Positions 17,024-24,866 of a stretch of DNA of 46,776 nucleotides are shown here, in pieces. The position numbers and the translations under genes were made by a program. Location of the stretch: assembly GCA_052170135.1 (NCBI GenBank), contig JBQNBC010000012.1, forward strand, positions 1-46,776. The letters run 5' to 3'. The notes beneath the pieces were generated by a model, which worked only from the letters and a program-made list of their open reading frames with translations, did not search any database and was not told the DNA's origin. The DNA comes from Wolinella sp052170135 (lineage in GTDB: Bacteria; Campylobacterota; Campylobacteria; Campylobacterales; Helicobacteraceae). Positions within the stretch are counted from its first letter, which is position 1; every line of letters starts with the position of its first letter.

Positions 17024-19060
17024 TCAGAACTTATAGCGAAGATTTCCAAAGAATACACGCCCCTCTTCTGGATATCCTTCGCGATATTCGTAGTTGCGAT
17101 CAAAGATATTGCGGATTCCTGTCTCTAGTCTTAGTGAGTTTGCAGGCGCAAAGCTAACTTTTGCATGTGTTACTCCAAATCCTCCAAGCTTTGTCATTAG
17201 GCTTGAGTTTGCAGAATTGAAGCTAGACTGCAACTCTTGTGCGATATTAAAGCTCAGTCTAGAAGATGCGCGATATGTTGCTTGTAGGTATCCTTTGTGT
17301 TTTGGCAAGTCTTCTACGATAATATTTTGTCCGTTATCTTTTATTTTGGCGTGAATATATGCGTAGTTTGCATTAAGCTCAAAGTCGCCCACGGCATATA
17401 TAGCACTGAGCTCGATTCCGCTATATGTTGCTTTGTTCATATTGCGTGCCTGCTGGATCTCATGCTTGTTAGAGCCAGAGCCGTAAAAAAGACCAGTTCC
17501 GACGTTATTAATCGTATCTTTTACGCGTGAGTAAAATAGTGAACTATCAACCCTGAGAGAATCGGTAAAAGTTTTTGCATAGCCTATTTCAAAATGCTCC
17601 GCAATTTCTGGATTTAGGAATGGATTTGGGATATTTCGCTGGAAACGCGTAGAATAGCGATCTTTCATGCTTGGAAAGTAGCTTTTTTTCGCATAGCTTA
17701 TGCGTCCTTCACTGCTATTATCGAATTGATGATTGAGTGCGAGTTGGTAGTTAAACGCATCTCTTTTATTTACATCAAAATCGACCATTTTGTAGATATT
17801 TTTGCCACCACTTTTACCTACAACAGCATAATCTTGCGCCTTGAGTGCCTCTCGCGCATCGTAGCTTGCGCCTAAAACTAGAGTGCTATTTTCGTTAAGT
17901 CTTATCGTGTCTTCTAACCCTATGCTGTGACTTTTGTCTTCTGAAGTTTGGCGTGGTTCGCCATCGTCACGCTCGTTATGGCGGTCAAATTTATAACCAA
18001 AGGCGACCTTTAGTGCATGATTTTTTAAATCAGTCCCAAGCTCAACCCCAAGACCATAGCTTAAGTCATCGTAGTAGCTTATCGGATTGCTGTTTGCAAG
18101 TTTTGTGCGATATTTGTCTTTATAGCTTCTTAGGGAGTTTTCGTATGCATCTCGAAAAGCTTTTGTTTTTAGATAGAAATCATGAAAACGCGTGTAAGAG
18201 AGCCAGTAGAGCGATTCTCTATCCCAGTTTGGCCAATCCCAGTAGCGAGTAGCATTTCTAAATTGCGCACTTGTGTATCGTCCAGCATAGTTTGGAACTT
18301 CCTTGCGTCCATCGGCGCGAGTATAGGCAATTGTGTATTCATCGCTTGCATTTGGAGTGAAGCCGACTTTTGCGCTTACTTTGCTATCTCTTTGTAGTGA
18401 AGATTCTCTTCGCCCACCATCTTCATTATTTGCAAGCGCACCCTCCTTGAAGTCTTTTGATAGTTGTTCTCCTTTGTCCTCAAAGAAGCTACCGCCAATT
18501 TGTGTATAAAATTTCTCTTGGCGCGTGCCTAAATTTAGTTCTAGATTATTTCCTAAAGTATCACTGCTACGTCCAGTCTCAAAGCCATAGCCAATATTTC
18601 CTTCAAATTCGCGCGATGGTTTTCGTGAGATAAGGTTTATCGCGCCACCCATTGTATTCATGCCATATAGCACGGAGCTCGCACCTTTTGAAACTTCGAT
18701 TCTTGAGAGATCAAAAGTTGTGAAGCGATTAAAGTCTGTATTGCCATCATAAGGTACGTATACAGGAATCCCATCTATAAAAAGTGGCACATGGCGCGCA
18801 TCAAATCCACGAACTGTGAAGTTCTTTTCCCCTCTTGCGCCCTTCTTGTCAACATACAGACCGGCGGTGGAGGTTGCTATTTCTGATAGTCGTTTTATTT
18901 CGCGCGCTTCTAGCTCGTCTTTGTCGATTGTAACGACACTTCCATCGCTAGCCTTGCCTTGTTGGCTGCTTGCGTTAACCTCTATCTTTCCTAGTTCAAA
19001 AACTTCAGCCTGTAATGCCAAGGCTACAATACAGGATATTGCAGTTGTTTTGCCGACCAT
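17024..19060 (-). CDS. TonB-dependent outer-membrane receptor
   Basis: The 678-residue protein has a signal sequence (about 20 residues), then a short GKIEVNAS segment resembling a TonB box, a plug domain with FTVRGFDARHVPLFIDGIPVY and the landmark SSVLYGMNTMGGAINLISRKP, and a beta barrel ending in Phe (GNLRYKF) as barrel proteins do. Receptors of this sort (related to CirA, FecA, or the nickel receptor NikH of H. mustelae) import chelates using TonB energy. exbB, exbD and tonB are not in the window. The upstream 320 bases are AT rich and could bind Fur or NikR, but I found no exact operator. It heads a receptor-binding protein-permease-ATPase operon, so the complete import path across both membranes is encoded together. 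Confidence 0.95.
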   Translation of the reverse strand: MVGKTTAISCIVALALQAEVFELGKIEVNASSQQGKASDGSVVTIDKDELEAREIKRLSEIATSTAGLYVDKKGARGEKNFTVRGFDARHVPLFIDGIPVYVPYDGNTDFNRFTTFDLSRIEVSKGASSVLYGMNTMGGAINLISRKPSREFEGNIGYGFETGRSSDTLGNNLELNLGTRQEKFYTQIGGSFFEDKGEQLSKDFKEGALANNEDGGRRESSLQRDSKVSAKVGFTPNASDEYTIAYTRADGRKEVPNYAGRYTSAQFRNATRYWDWPNWDRESLYWLSYTRFHDFYLKTKAFRDAYENSLRSYKDKYRTKLANSNPISYYDDLSYGLGVELGTDLKNHALKVAFGYKFDRHNERDDGEPRQTSEDKSHSIGLEDTIRLNENSTLVLGASYDAREALKAQDYAVVGKSGGKNIYKMVDFDVNKRDAFNYQLALNHQFDNSSEGRISYAKKSYFPSMKDRYSTRFQRNIPNPFLNPEIAEHFEIGYAKTFTDSLRVDSSLFYSRVKDTINNVGTGLFYGSGSNKHEIQQARNMNKATYSGIELSAIYAVGDFELNANYAYIHAKIKDNGQNIIVEDLPKHKGYLQATYRASSRLSFNIAQELQSSFNSANSSLMTKLGGFGVTHAKVSFAPANSLRLETGIRNIFDRNYEYREGYPEEGRVFFGNLRYKF

Positions 19061-19379
19061 TTTTGCATTCCTTTTGGTATCATATTATCAATATATATTT
19101 AAAAGTATAACGAAATATATCTATAGATTTTTTTTAAAAAAATTAAATATGTAAAATTTCCAAAAATCTCGCTTGAAAATCTACTTTTATCAATAAATAT
19201 TTGGTAAAAATTTTGAATTTACACAGAGATGGTTGAGTTTTTATCTTCGTATTTTTATCCCCATTTATAGTTGGATCATTTCCTGTTTTGTCTCTGTTTT
19301 ATACTTCTTTGGAGAGTTTAATTTTGCGGTAGAAATAAGAATCTAGCCAAGTTCATGACTAGATTCTTGTGTATTTAGG
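19061..19379. other. AT-rich intergenic region upstream of the TonB receptor
   Basis: No gene is seen. The receptor-proximal 100 bases are extremely AT rich (ATATTATCAATATATATTTAAA-like, then long T and A runs), a plausible metal-regulated promoter area. I compared it by eye with the reported NikR patterns (TATTATT-N11-AATAATA and TRWYA-N15-TRWYA) and found half-sites such as TATTA and TATCA but no complete spaced pair. A hairpin near 19337-19368 probably closes the neighbouring operon. Confidence 0.5.
19337..19368 (-). terminator. Terminator-like hairpin after the accD-rlmH-dksA-like operon
   Basis: Perfect 10-base arms AAGAATCTAG (19337-19346) and CTAGATTCTT (19359-19368) surround a 12-base loop just past the last gene of the cluster. 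On the message strand the stem is followed by ATTTCTACC, a weak T-run. The arms consist of the hexamer that is over-represented across the window. Confidence 0.5.
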
Positions 19380-20390
19380 CTAGAAAAAGAATAGCTCAGC
19401 TGGATAGATACTACCTATTTTGCGTAGTTCAAGTAGTGCTCGAACTTTCAAAAAGTCATCTTTTGCGCAGGTGGCTAATCGCTCATTTGCACGCTCAATC
19501 ATTTCAAGCTCGATTAACACGTATAAATATGCTTCCTCAGCGATATCGCTTGAGTCGGCTAGCATTTCAAATAGCTTAAGCCAAGAATCTGGCTCTAGGA
19601 TTCCTTTGAGAGTGCGCGCAAGATCTAGATAGTCTTTTGCCATAAAGCCAGCCTCAGAGGTAAAATTTACAATCTCTTCGTGTGTCAGGGATATTTTTTT
19701 ATCCTTGTATGAATCTATCAGTGTATTTACGATTTCTCTATCAATAGGGATGCTTTTTTGGTATTTTCGCACCTCTTTTTCTTCGCCATTTTTTATCAGT
19801 TCGCATATCGCTTCATGACGTAAAAGCTCTGGTGTATCCTGTTTTTTGACTATTTCAAGGGCTGATTTTGGGTCGTTTTTTAGGCGATTTAGTTGGTTTT
19901 TGATATTAAGTGCGGAATTTTGCTCAACATGGAATCTCCTGAGCTCTACTACCTCTCCACTTTTAATTTTCGCGCTAGCCTCTATGAGTGCATCAATCTC
20001 GCTTTCATTACTTAGGGTGGATTGCGTGTTTGGTGTGAGATTAAAACGGCGCAAAATACCAGAGAGATGTCTAAAGCGTGTGGTTTTAAATACGGCTTTG
20101 AACTCGCGCCCTATACCTTGAAAGAGAATCTGCTGCAAGAATAGCTCATAGTCTTTTTTGTCGTGATATTCACTCAGCATGCATGAGAATTTACCAAGCG
20201 TCATTAGCGCGAGGCTAAGGAGGAAAAATATAGCCAGCGGGATAAGAATCCATATGGCAACCAAAAGTGTGACTTGTGTCGTGCTAAATGGTGGATTAAA
20301 TGTATAGGAATCGGCATTAAAGCTATATACATATAGCCCTGTAGCAATACTAAAAAGTAGCCAAAAAATTGTAAACCGCTTTGCTTTCAT
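19380..20390 (-). CDS. Conserved membrane protein of unknown function (Cj0124c-like position)
   Basis: The 336-residue protein has two N-terminal membrane helices, near residues 7-25 and 38-66, followed by a long cytoplasmic helical region (about 270 residues) rich in Lys, Glu and Leu with repeat-like pairs of helices (for example EEKEVRKYQKSIPIDREI, ASEAGF and LDLARTLKGILEP), possibly an alpha-solenoid. The function is unknown. It stands last in the cluster with the dksA-like, rlmH and accD genes, 10 bases from the dksA-like gene. I recall the same arrangement in Campylobacter jejuni (Cj0124c-Cj0128c), so the linkage is conserved across families, suggesting a housekeeping role. Confidence 0.82.
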   Translation of the reverse strand: MKAKRFTIFWLLFSIATGLYVYSFNADSYTFNPPFSTTQVTLLVAIWILIPLAIFFLLSLALMTLGKFSCMLSEYHDKKDYELFLQQILFQGIGREFKAVFKTTRFRHLSGILRRFNLTPNTQSTLSNESEIDALIEASAKIKSGEVVELRRFHVEQNSALNIKNQLNRLKNDPKSALEIVKKQDTPELLRHEAICELIKNGEEKEVRKYQKSIPIDREIVNTLIDSYKDKKISLTHEEIVNFTSEAGFMAKDYLDLARTLKGILEPDSWLKLFEMLADSSDIAEEAYLYVLIELEMIERANERLATCAKDDFLKVRALLELRKIGSIYPAELFFF

Positions 20391-20400
20391 TTTACCCTCC

Positions 20401-20754
20401 TTAGTTTGGTCGTTTTTCTATTATCTCACGGCAGGTTATGCAATATTTTGCGTGAGGCTTGACTTTTAGCCGTTGAATGCTAATCGATTCTTCGCACATA
20501 TCGCAAATGCCATAAGTGCCACTTCTAATCTTTCTGAGTGCGATGTTTATGTCTTCTAGCTCATGCCTTTGGCGAAGAGATATAGATGAGCCGACCAAGC
20601 TCTCCGCACTCGCACTCGCATAATCTAGCTCATCGCTTAGCTTTTGTTCGCCGAGCATAGCTAGTTCCTTATCGCTCTCTGTGATATCCCTTAAGATCTG
20701 CTGTTGTCGCGTCAAAAGGAGCGTTTCAAAAAATTTATATTCGCTCTCTCGCAT
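20401..20754 (-). CDS. DksA/TraR-type zinc-finger regulator
   Basis: This 117-residue protein has the family layout: an N-terminal coiled coil (about residues 5-75) and a C-terminal zinc finger with Cys84, Cys87, Cys105 and Cys108 (CDMC and CITC). DksA proteins insert their coiled coil into the RNA polymerase secondary channel and, with ppGpp, adjust transcription of ribosomal and amino acid genes. Campylobacter has a DksA-like protein (Cj0125c) of this size affecting the stringent response; the present gene has the same neighbours. The coiled-coil tip carries no obvious DxxDxA motif of E. coli DksA, so activity may differ. Confidence 0.9.
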   Translation of the reverse strand: MRESEYKFFETLLLTRQQQILRDITESDKELAMLGEQKLSDELDYASASAESLVGSSISLRQRHELEDINIALRKIRSGTYGICDMCEESISIQRLKVKPHAKYCITCREIIEKRPN

Positions 20755-20769
20755 AGATTCTCCTATGTT

Positions 20770-21234
20770 TTACTTATGGTAAGGGTGGTTATTTATGATG
20801 CTTAGTGCGCGATAAATCTGCTCAGCAAGCACTGCTTTTGCAATTTTATGCCCCATTGTTAAGGGGCTTAGGGATATGCACTGATGACAGCCCAGAAGGA
20901 ATCGCTCCTCAAAGCCATACGCCCCACCGATAAAGAAATTTATCTCACTCCTTGAATTAAAAATATCAGCAAATTGATAAGAATCTAAAAGTTTGCCTTC
21001 TGGCGTGAGGGCGATATTGTGCCCGTTGGCAATATACTTCTCAAGTGCCATACTGTATTCGCGTTTAGATTCTCCACTATTTGTCGACTTTTGCGCATTT
21101 GCGATACTTTTATTAAACACATCTACCATCTCTAGCTCCACGCCAAAGCTTCTAGATAGTTTTGTAAAATGAGCGCAAATATCCGTATAAGAATCACGCT
21201 CAACCTTAGATATGGTGTATATACGGATTTTCAT
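20770..21234 (-). CDS. rlmH: 23S rRNA pseudouridine-1915 N3-methyltransferase
   Basis: RlmH is a small SPOUT methyltransferase that modifies pseudouridine 1915 of 23S rRNA in assembled ribosomes. The 154-residue protein shows the SAM-binding segment NFFIGGAYGFEERFLLGC, the SLSPLTMGHKIAKAVLAEQIYRA helix and the nearly invariant C terminus NHPYHK. Length is typical (155). Its first codons overlap the end of accD by 29 bases, an unusually long overlap that couples the two genes. Start chosen: the ATG giving MKIRIYTISK, as in homologues. Confidence 0.95.
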   Translation of the reverse strand: MKIRIYTISKVERDSYTDICAHFTKLSRSFGVELEMVDVFNKSIANAQKSTNSGESKREYSMALEKYIANGHNIALTPEGKLLDSYQFADIFNSRSEINFFIGGAYGFEERFLLGCHQCISLSPLTMGHKIAKAVLAEQIYRALSIINNHPYHK

Positions 21235-22075
21235 CGTGTGGATTTAAGAATCGTAAGATATCGCCGAGTGTTTTTTTCATGTCTTTACGATGAACTATCA
21301 TGTCTATTAGCCCATGATCTAGCAAAAATTCCGCAGTTTGAAAGCCTTCTGGTAGGTCAGCTCCGATAGTTTGCTTGATGACGCGCGCACCAGCAAAGCC
21401 TATCATAGCACCCGGCTCGGCGATGATAATGTCGCCCAAAAATGCAAATGATGCGCTAACGCCACCCATTGTTGGATCGGTCAGCACGGATACAAATGGT
21501 AGCCTTGCCTCAGATAGTTTTGCTAGTGCTGCACTCGTTTTTGCCATTTGCATTAGCGAGTAAGTACTCTCTTGCATTCGCGCCCCGCCGCTAGTGCTTA
21601 GGATTACAAGTCCTTGGCGTCGCCCAATTGCACGATTTACAGCGCGCACTATCTTTTCGCCCTCTACTGAGCCTAGGCTACCACCCATAAATGCAAAGTT
21701 GAAAATTACTATCTGTACACCTACGCCATCGATTCTGCATTCGCCGCTTAGCACTGAGCTGGCGCGACCAGTCTTGCTTTTGCCTTCCTCGATTCTCTTT
21801 TTATAGCTTTTCTTATCGACAAACGTTAGCGGATCGGTTGGCTCTAGTGATATATCATGCTCGACTAGTGTCCCATCATCGCAGAGACTTTTGACTCGTT
21901 CATCTAGTGAGATTCTCATATGGAAGTTGCACTTTGGACAGACGTGGTGCTGTGATAAAACCTCTTTGTAATACATTAGTGCGCTGCATCCAGGGCATTT
22001 TACCCAGTGGCTAGGGGAGTCTCCCTCTTTGGCGCGCTCCCTGGTAAAGGTTTTGAAAAAGTCGGTAAATCCCAT
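21206..22075 (-). CDS. accD: Acetyl-CoA carboxylase carboxyltransferase beta subunit
   Basis: AccD forms with AccA the enzyme that makes malonyl-CoA, committing acetyl-CoA to fatty acid synthesis. The 289-residue protein has the N-terminal zinc ribbon (Cys27, Cys30, Cys46, Cys49; CPGC and CPKC) and the crotonase-like core with VILSTSGGARMQES, SVLTDPTMGGVSASFA and MIGFAGARVIKQTI. Length is normal. The start follows the phosphatase stop by 3 bases, and its stop lies within rlmH, so the four-gene cluster is one transcription unit. Confidence 0.97.
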   Translation of the reverse strand: MGFTDFFKTFTRERAKEGDSPSHWVKCPGCSALMYYKEVLSQHHVCPKCNFHMRISLDERVKSLCDDGTLVEHDISLEPTDPLTFVDKKSYKKRIEEGKSKTGRASSVLSGECRIDGVGVQIVIFNFAFMGGSLGSVEGEKIVRAVNRAIGRRQGLVILSTSGGARMQESTYSLMQMAKTSAALAKLSEARLPFVSVLTDPTMGGVSASFAFLGDIIIAEPGAMIGFAGARVIKQTIGADLPEGFQTAEFLLDHGLIDMIVHRKDMKKTLGDILRFLNPHDENPYIHHI

Positions 22076-22078
22076 ACT

Positions 22079-22813
22079 CTATCCTTTTGTGGTGATAAGC
22101 TTTAAGATATTGTTGAAAATCGTCTCATCGTGGCTAATTAACAACCGTTTTTCATCTTTGTGGATAAAAAGGTCAGAGGCTATGTGTAGCCCAGCCTTTA
22201 TATCATGATCGCGCAATTTACCAGCGATTAGGACGAAATTTACACTATGCGCGTATGAGAGCGAAAGCGCGATTGCGCCTAGCGAGCGAAATTTTAGCTT
22301 TTTTGAATGCAGCGATTCAGCTAACCTTGAATCGCGATATGCGCCCTCAAAGATTCCTAGCTTGTTTGACTTCTGTATGAGTGAAAGTGGAGAAAAGCTT
22401 GAAAGCTCAGAATCCATATTTCCTCTTAGTGCACACGAGGAATCGCGAATAAAAACATCCTTGGAGCAGAAGTTTGCCACAATTGCACTTTTCACACTTC
22501 CATGTTTATTGCAAAGCGCGATAGACGCGCCATAGTACGGGATTTGTGAGGAGAAGTTATCACTGCCATCAAGCGGATCAAGATAGATGATATCCTCTCC
22601 TTTTCCTTGCATGATTCCACTCTCTTCTGAGTGTATCGTGCCAAATTCACGTAAATGCTTGTGAAAAATCTCCTCGCATGCCATATCAGCGCGCAAGCTC
22701 ACATCTCCACTAGCGTTTTTATCTAGCCTCTCATATAGCTCAATACCCTTTGACGTGAGTACAATTGTGCTTTCGCGTAGCGCTTCAAGAGTGCTTAGAA
22801 TAAAGGCAGACAC
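22079..22813 (-). CDS. Inositol monophosphatase family phosphatase (CysQ/SuhB-like)
   Basis: The 244-residue protein has the lithium-sensitive phosphatase metal-site motifs: IHSEESG (second-half Glu), YLDPLDGSDNF (Asp-Pro-Leu-Asp-Gly-Ser) and the C-terminal GKLRDHDIKAGLHIA (Asp). Family members hydrolyse inositol 1-phosphate, 3'-phosphoadenosine 5'-phosphate or sugar bisphosphates; which applies is unknown. A Campylobacter gene in the same position (Cj0128c) is of this family. It heads the operon with accD. Its start ATG is preceded by AGGGGTC. An inverted repeat (22832-22838 with 22846-22852, TTTACGT/ACGTAAA) lies in the divergent region before recO. Confidence 0.88.
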   Translation of the reverse strand: MSAFILSTLEALRESTIVLTSKGIELYERLDKNASGDVSLRADMACEEIFHKHLREFGTIHSEESGIMQGKGEDIIYLDPLDGSDNFSSQIPYYGASIALCNKHGSVKSAIVANFCSKDVFIRDSSCALRGNMDSELSSFSPLSLIQKSNKLGIFEGAYRDSRLAESLHSKKLKFRSLGAIALSLSYAHSVNFVLIAGKLRDHDIKAGLHIASDLFIHKDEKRLLISHDETIFNNILKLITTKG

Positions 22814-22930
22814 ATGACCCCTTTAGCCATCTTTACGTGCTAAAGACGTAAAATGTGGCAAAAAATTTGCGGTGATTATAGGCGAAAACTAGTTAATTCA
22901 TGTTTATGAAGATAGTTCGATAGGAGTAGC

Positions 22931-23542
22931 TTGCAAGGGTTTGTTGTTGATATCAGGGCGGTACGCGAAGAGGATTTATGGGTTAGTGTTTTAACACCGC
23001 GCAAACTAGCGAGGCTATACCGTTTCTATGGCGCGCGTCACAGTGTGATACAAATCGGGCATAAGATAGATTTCGAAGAGGATAATGATGGTGTGATTCC
23101 AAGGCTTAGGCATGTCATGCATCTGGGTTATACATGGGAGCAGGAGAATCCAAGGCGCTATGCTTGGCAGCAATATTTGCGCCTTTTGTATGTGCATCTG
23201 CGTGATGTTGGAGAGCTTGAGGAGTTTTATTGCGTGCATTTAGATGAACTCGCGCGAAAGATAGTTAGACAAGACCCTAGACGCGCAGTTTTAGAGGCGT
23301 ATGCTTCTATGCTATTGCATGAGGGGCGTACGCATGCTTTGTCGCATTGCTCACTTTGCGAGGGAGAACTCTCTAGTGAGGTTGTCGTTGGGCGTGGATT
23401 TATTGGTGCGCATCCAGAGTGTGCCTCAGGAGAGAGTCTTTCACTTATCAAGGTCGAGTGGTTTTTGAATGAGCAAAATAGCACACATCTAGATGAGCGT
23501 GAGTTAGACGAGTTATGGAGTGTGCTTTTGCGTGGATTGTGA
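22931..23542 (+). CDS. recO: RecO-like recombination mediator, short form
   Basis: The 203-residue protein starts at a TTG with AGGAG 4 bases before it. An N-terminal OB-fold-like segment (MQGFVVDIRAVREEDLWVSVLT, here listed in two parts: MQGFVVDIRAV then REEDLWVSVLT) is followed by a helical domain with HHARCLRYLHL-type spacing and a zinc-ligand pair (CSLC near residue 139). RecO loads RecA onto SSB-coated DNA in RecFOR repair. Length is shorter than the usual 240 residues, as is common in Campylobacterota. It is divergent from the accD cluster. The assignment depends on overall form and on the H. pylori neighbour relation accD-recO (HP0950-HP0951, from memory). Confidence 0.8.
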   Translation: MQGFVVDIRAVREEDLWVSVLTPRKLARLYRFYGARHSVIQIGHKIDFEEDNDGVIPRLRHVMHLGYTWEQENPRRYAWQQYLRLLYVHLRDVGELEEFYCVHLDELARKIVRQDPRRAVLEAYASMLLHEGRTHALSHCSLCEGELSSEVVVGRGFIGAHPECASGESLSLIKVEWFLNEQNSTHLDERELDELWSVLLRGL

Positions 23543-23690
23543 AATGTAAAGAATTGAGGGTTTAGAGCTTGGGTGAGCGCAACGTAACATCTTGGTGTGG
23601 ATTCTTGCCAGAGGGGCTTTAGATGGGCTGATTTTTGCTTTGTGATTGGTTCGTGCGAGAAGTTAGCCGCTACAGCAAGTTCAAATGTAA

Positions 23691-23722
23691 AAGCTTAAGA
23701 ATCGCAGTGAATTCTTAAGCTT
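23691..23722. terminator. Hairpin between convergent recO and msrAB (bidirectional terminator candidate)
   Basis: Perfect 12-base arms AAGCTTAAGAAT (23691-23702) and ATTCTTAAGCTT (23711-23722) flank an 8-base loop in the 212 bases between the two converging genes. No strong T-run is present on either strand, so factor-independent termination is probable but not proved. Confidence 0.55.
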
Positions 23723-23754
23723 AAAACTATGAAGCACACTTGAGAACTAGGTGT

Positions 23755-24792
23755 CTATTTTTCCAAATATGGTAGTAGATAACCATACCCTTGCGCTTCC
23801 ATCTCTTCTTTTGGGATAAATTTTAGTGCCGCGCCATTGATACAATATCTCATACCACCACTTTCGCGTGGACCATCGTCAAATACATGCCCAAGATGCG
23901 AATCGGAAAGTCCAGCGCGTACTTCGATTCTTTGCATACCATGGCTGCTGTCGTTCTTCTCGCGCAAAAGAGAGGAATCTATCGGACGTGTGAAGCTAGG
24001 CCAGCCTGAGCCACTCTCGAATTTGTCCTTTGAGGCGAAAAGTGGCTGGTTGTTTGTGATGTCGACGTAGATTCCAGCGCGTTTTTCTCTGTTTAGCTCA
24101 CTTGTGAATGGTCGTTCGGTAGCGGAGTTTTTCACCACCTCATAGGAGAGTGAGCTTAGATTCTTTTTTAGCGTGGAAGAATCTTGATTCTTGTAGTTAT
24201 GGAGTTGCTCCATTTTTCGTTTTTTATCACTGAGAATCGCCCCTTTTTCAGGTAGGCTTTCAAAGGTAACATGACAATAACCGTTTGGATTTTTTTCTAG
24301 GTAGTTTTGGTGGTATTCTTCAGCTTTTGTGATATTTTCTAGTGGCTTAACCTCCACGGCTATTGTGTGTTCTAGCTCCTTTTGCTTCTCTTTGATAAAG
24401 TCGAGAATCTCGCTTTTATCACGCTCATCTATGTAGTAGATTCCGCTTCTGTATTGAGAGCCTATGTCATTGCCCTGGCGGTTGATGCTTGTGGGGTCTA
24501 TGGTGTAGAAAAAATATTTTAAGAGATGTGGCAAGTCAATAACATACTCATCGTATTTTACATATACCGCTTCAGCCGCGCGAGTGTTGCCTGTGCTGAC
24601 TTGTTCGTATGTTGGGTTTTTGATCGTGGAGTTTGCATATCCTGTGTATGTGTGCAGCACGCCTGGGAGTTGCTTTAAGTATGCTTCAGTGCCCCAAAAA
24701 CAACCACCAGCTAGCACAACCTCTTTTTCACTCATCTCTGCTCCTTTGAGAATTGACACTGTGGCAAGTGCCAAAAAAAGTAGTCTTTTCAA
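23755..24792 (-). CDS. msrAB: Fused peptide methionine sulfoxide reductase A/B, exported
   Basis: The enzyme reduces both S- and R-methionine sulfoxide, repairing oxidised proteins. The 345-residue product starts with a signal-like sequence (MKRLLFLALATVSILKGAE), so it should act in the periplasm. The MsrA domain (about 25-180) carries the catalytic motif GGCFWG and the EEYHQNYLEKNP region with GYCHVTF giving a second cysteine; the MsrB domain (about 205-345) shows SGSGWPSFTRPI, HLGHVFDDGP and the catalytic RYCINGAALKF. The zinc-ligand CxxC pairs of many MsrB proteins are absent, so it is the zinc-free type; only three cysteines are present in total, which suggests that recycling uses one cysteine of each domain. 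H. pylori has the same fusion. Confidence 0.96.
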   Translation of the reverse strand: MKRLLFLALATVSILKGAEMSEKEVVLAGGCFWGTEAYLKQLPGVLHTYTGYANSTIKNPTYEQVSTGNTRAAEAVYVKYDEYVIDLPHLLKYFFYTIDPTSINRQGNDIGSQYRSGIYYIDERDKSEILDFIKEKQKELEHTIAVEVKPLENITKAEEYHQNYLEKNPNGYCHVTFESLPEKGAILSDKKRKMEQLHNYKNQDSSTLKKNLSSLSYEVVKNSATERPFTSELNREKRAGIYVDITNNQPLFASKDKFESGSGWPSFTRPIDSSLLREKNDSSHGMQRIEVRAGLSDSHLGHVFDDGPRESGGMRYCINGAALKFIPKEEMEAQGYGYLLPYLEK

Positions 24793-24866
24793 ACCTTACT
24801 CCTTTGTATAAGATTTAGATAGGTGGCGTGGACTATGTTTAAGAATCCAGCCAGTGCCATGAGTGA

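Noticed and set aside
19061..19379. NikR or Fur operator before the TonB receptor
   Set aside because: Half-sites resembling TRWYA occur but no correctly spaced pair was found; AT richness alone is not evidence.
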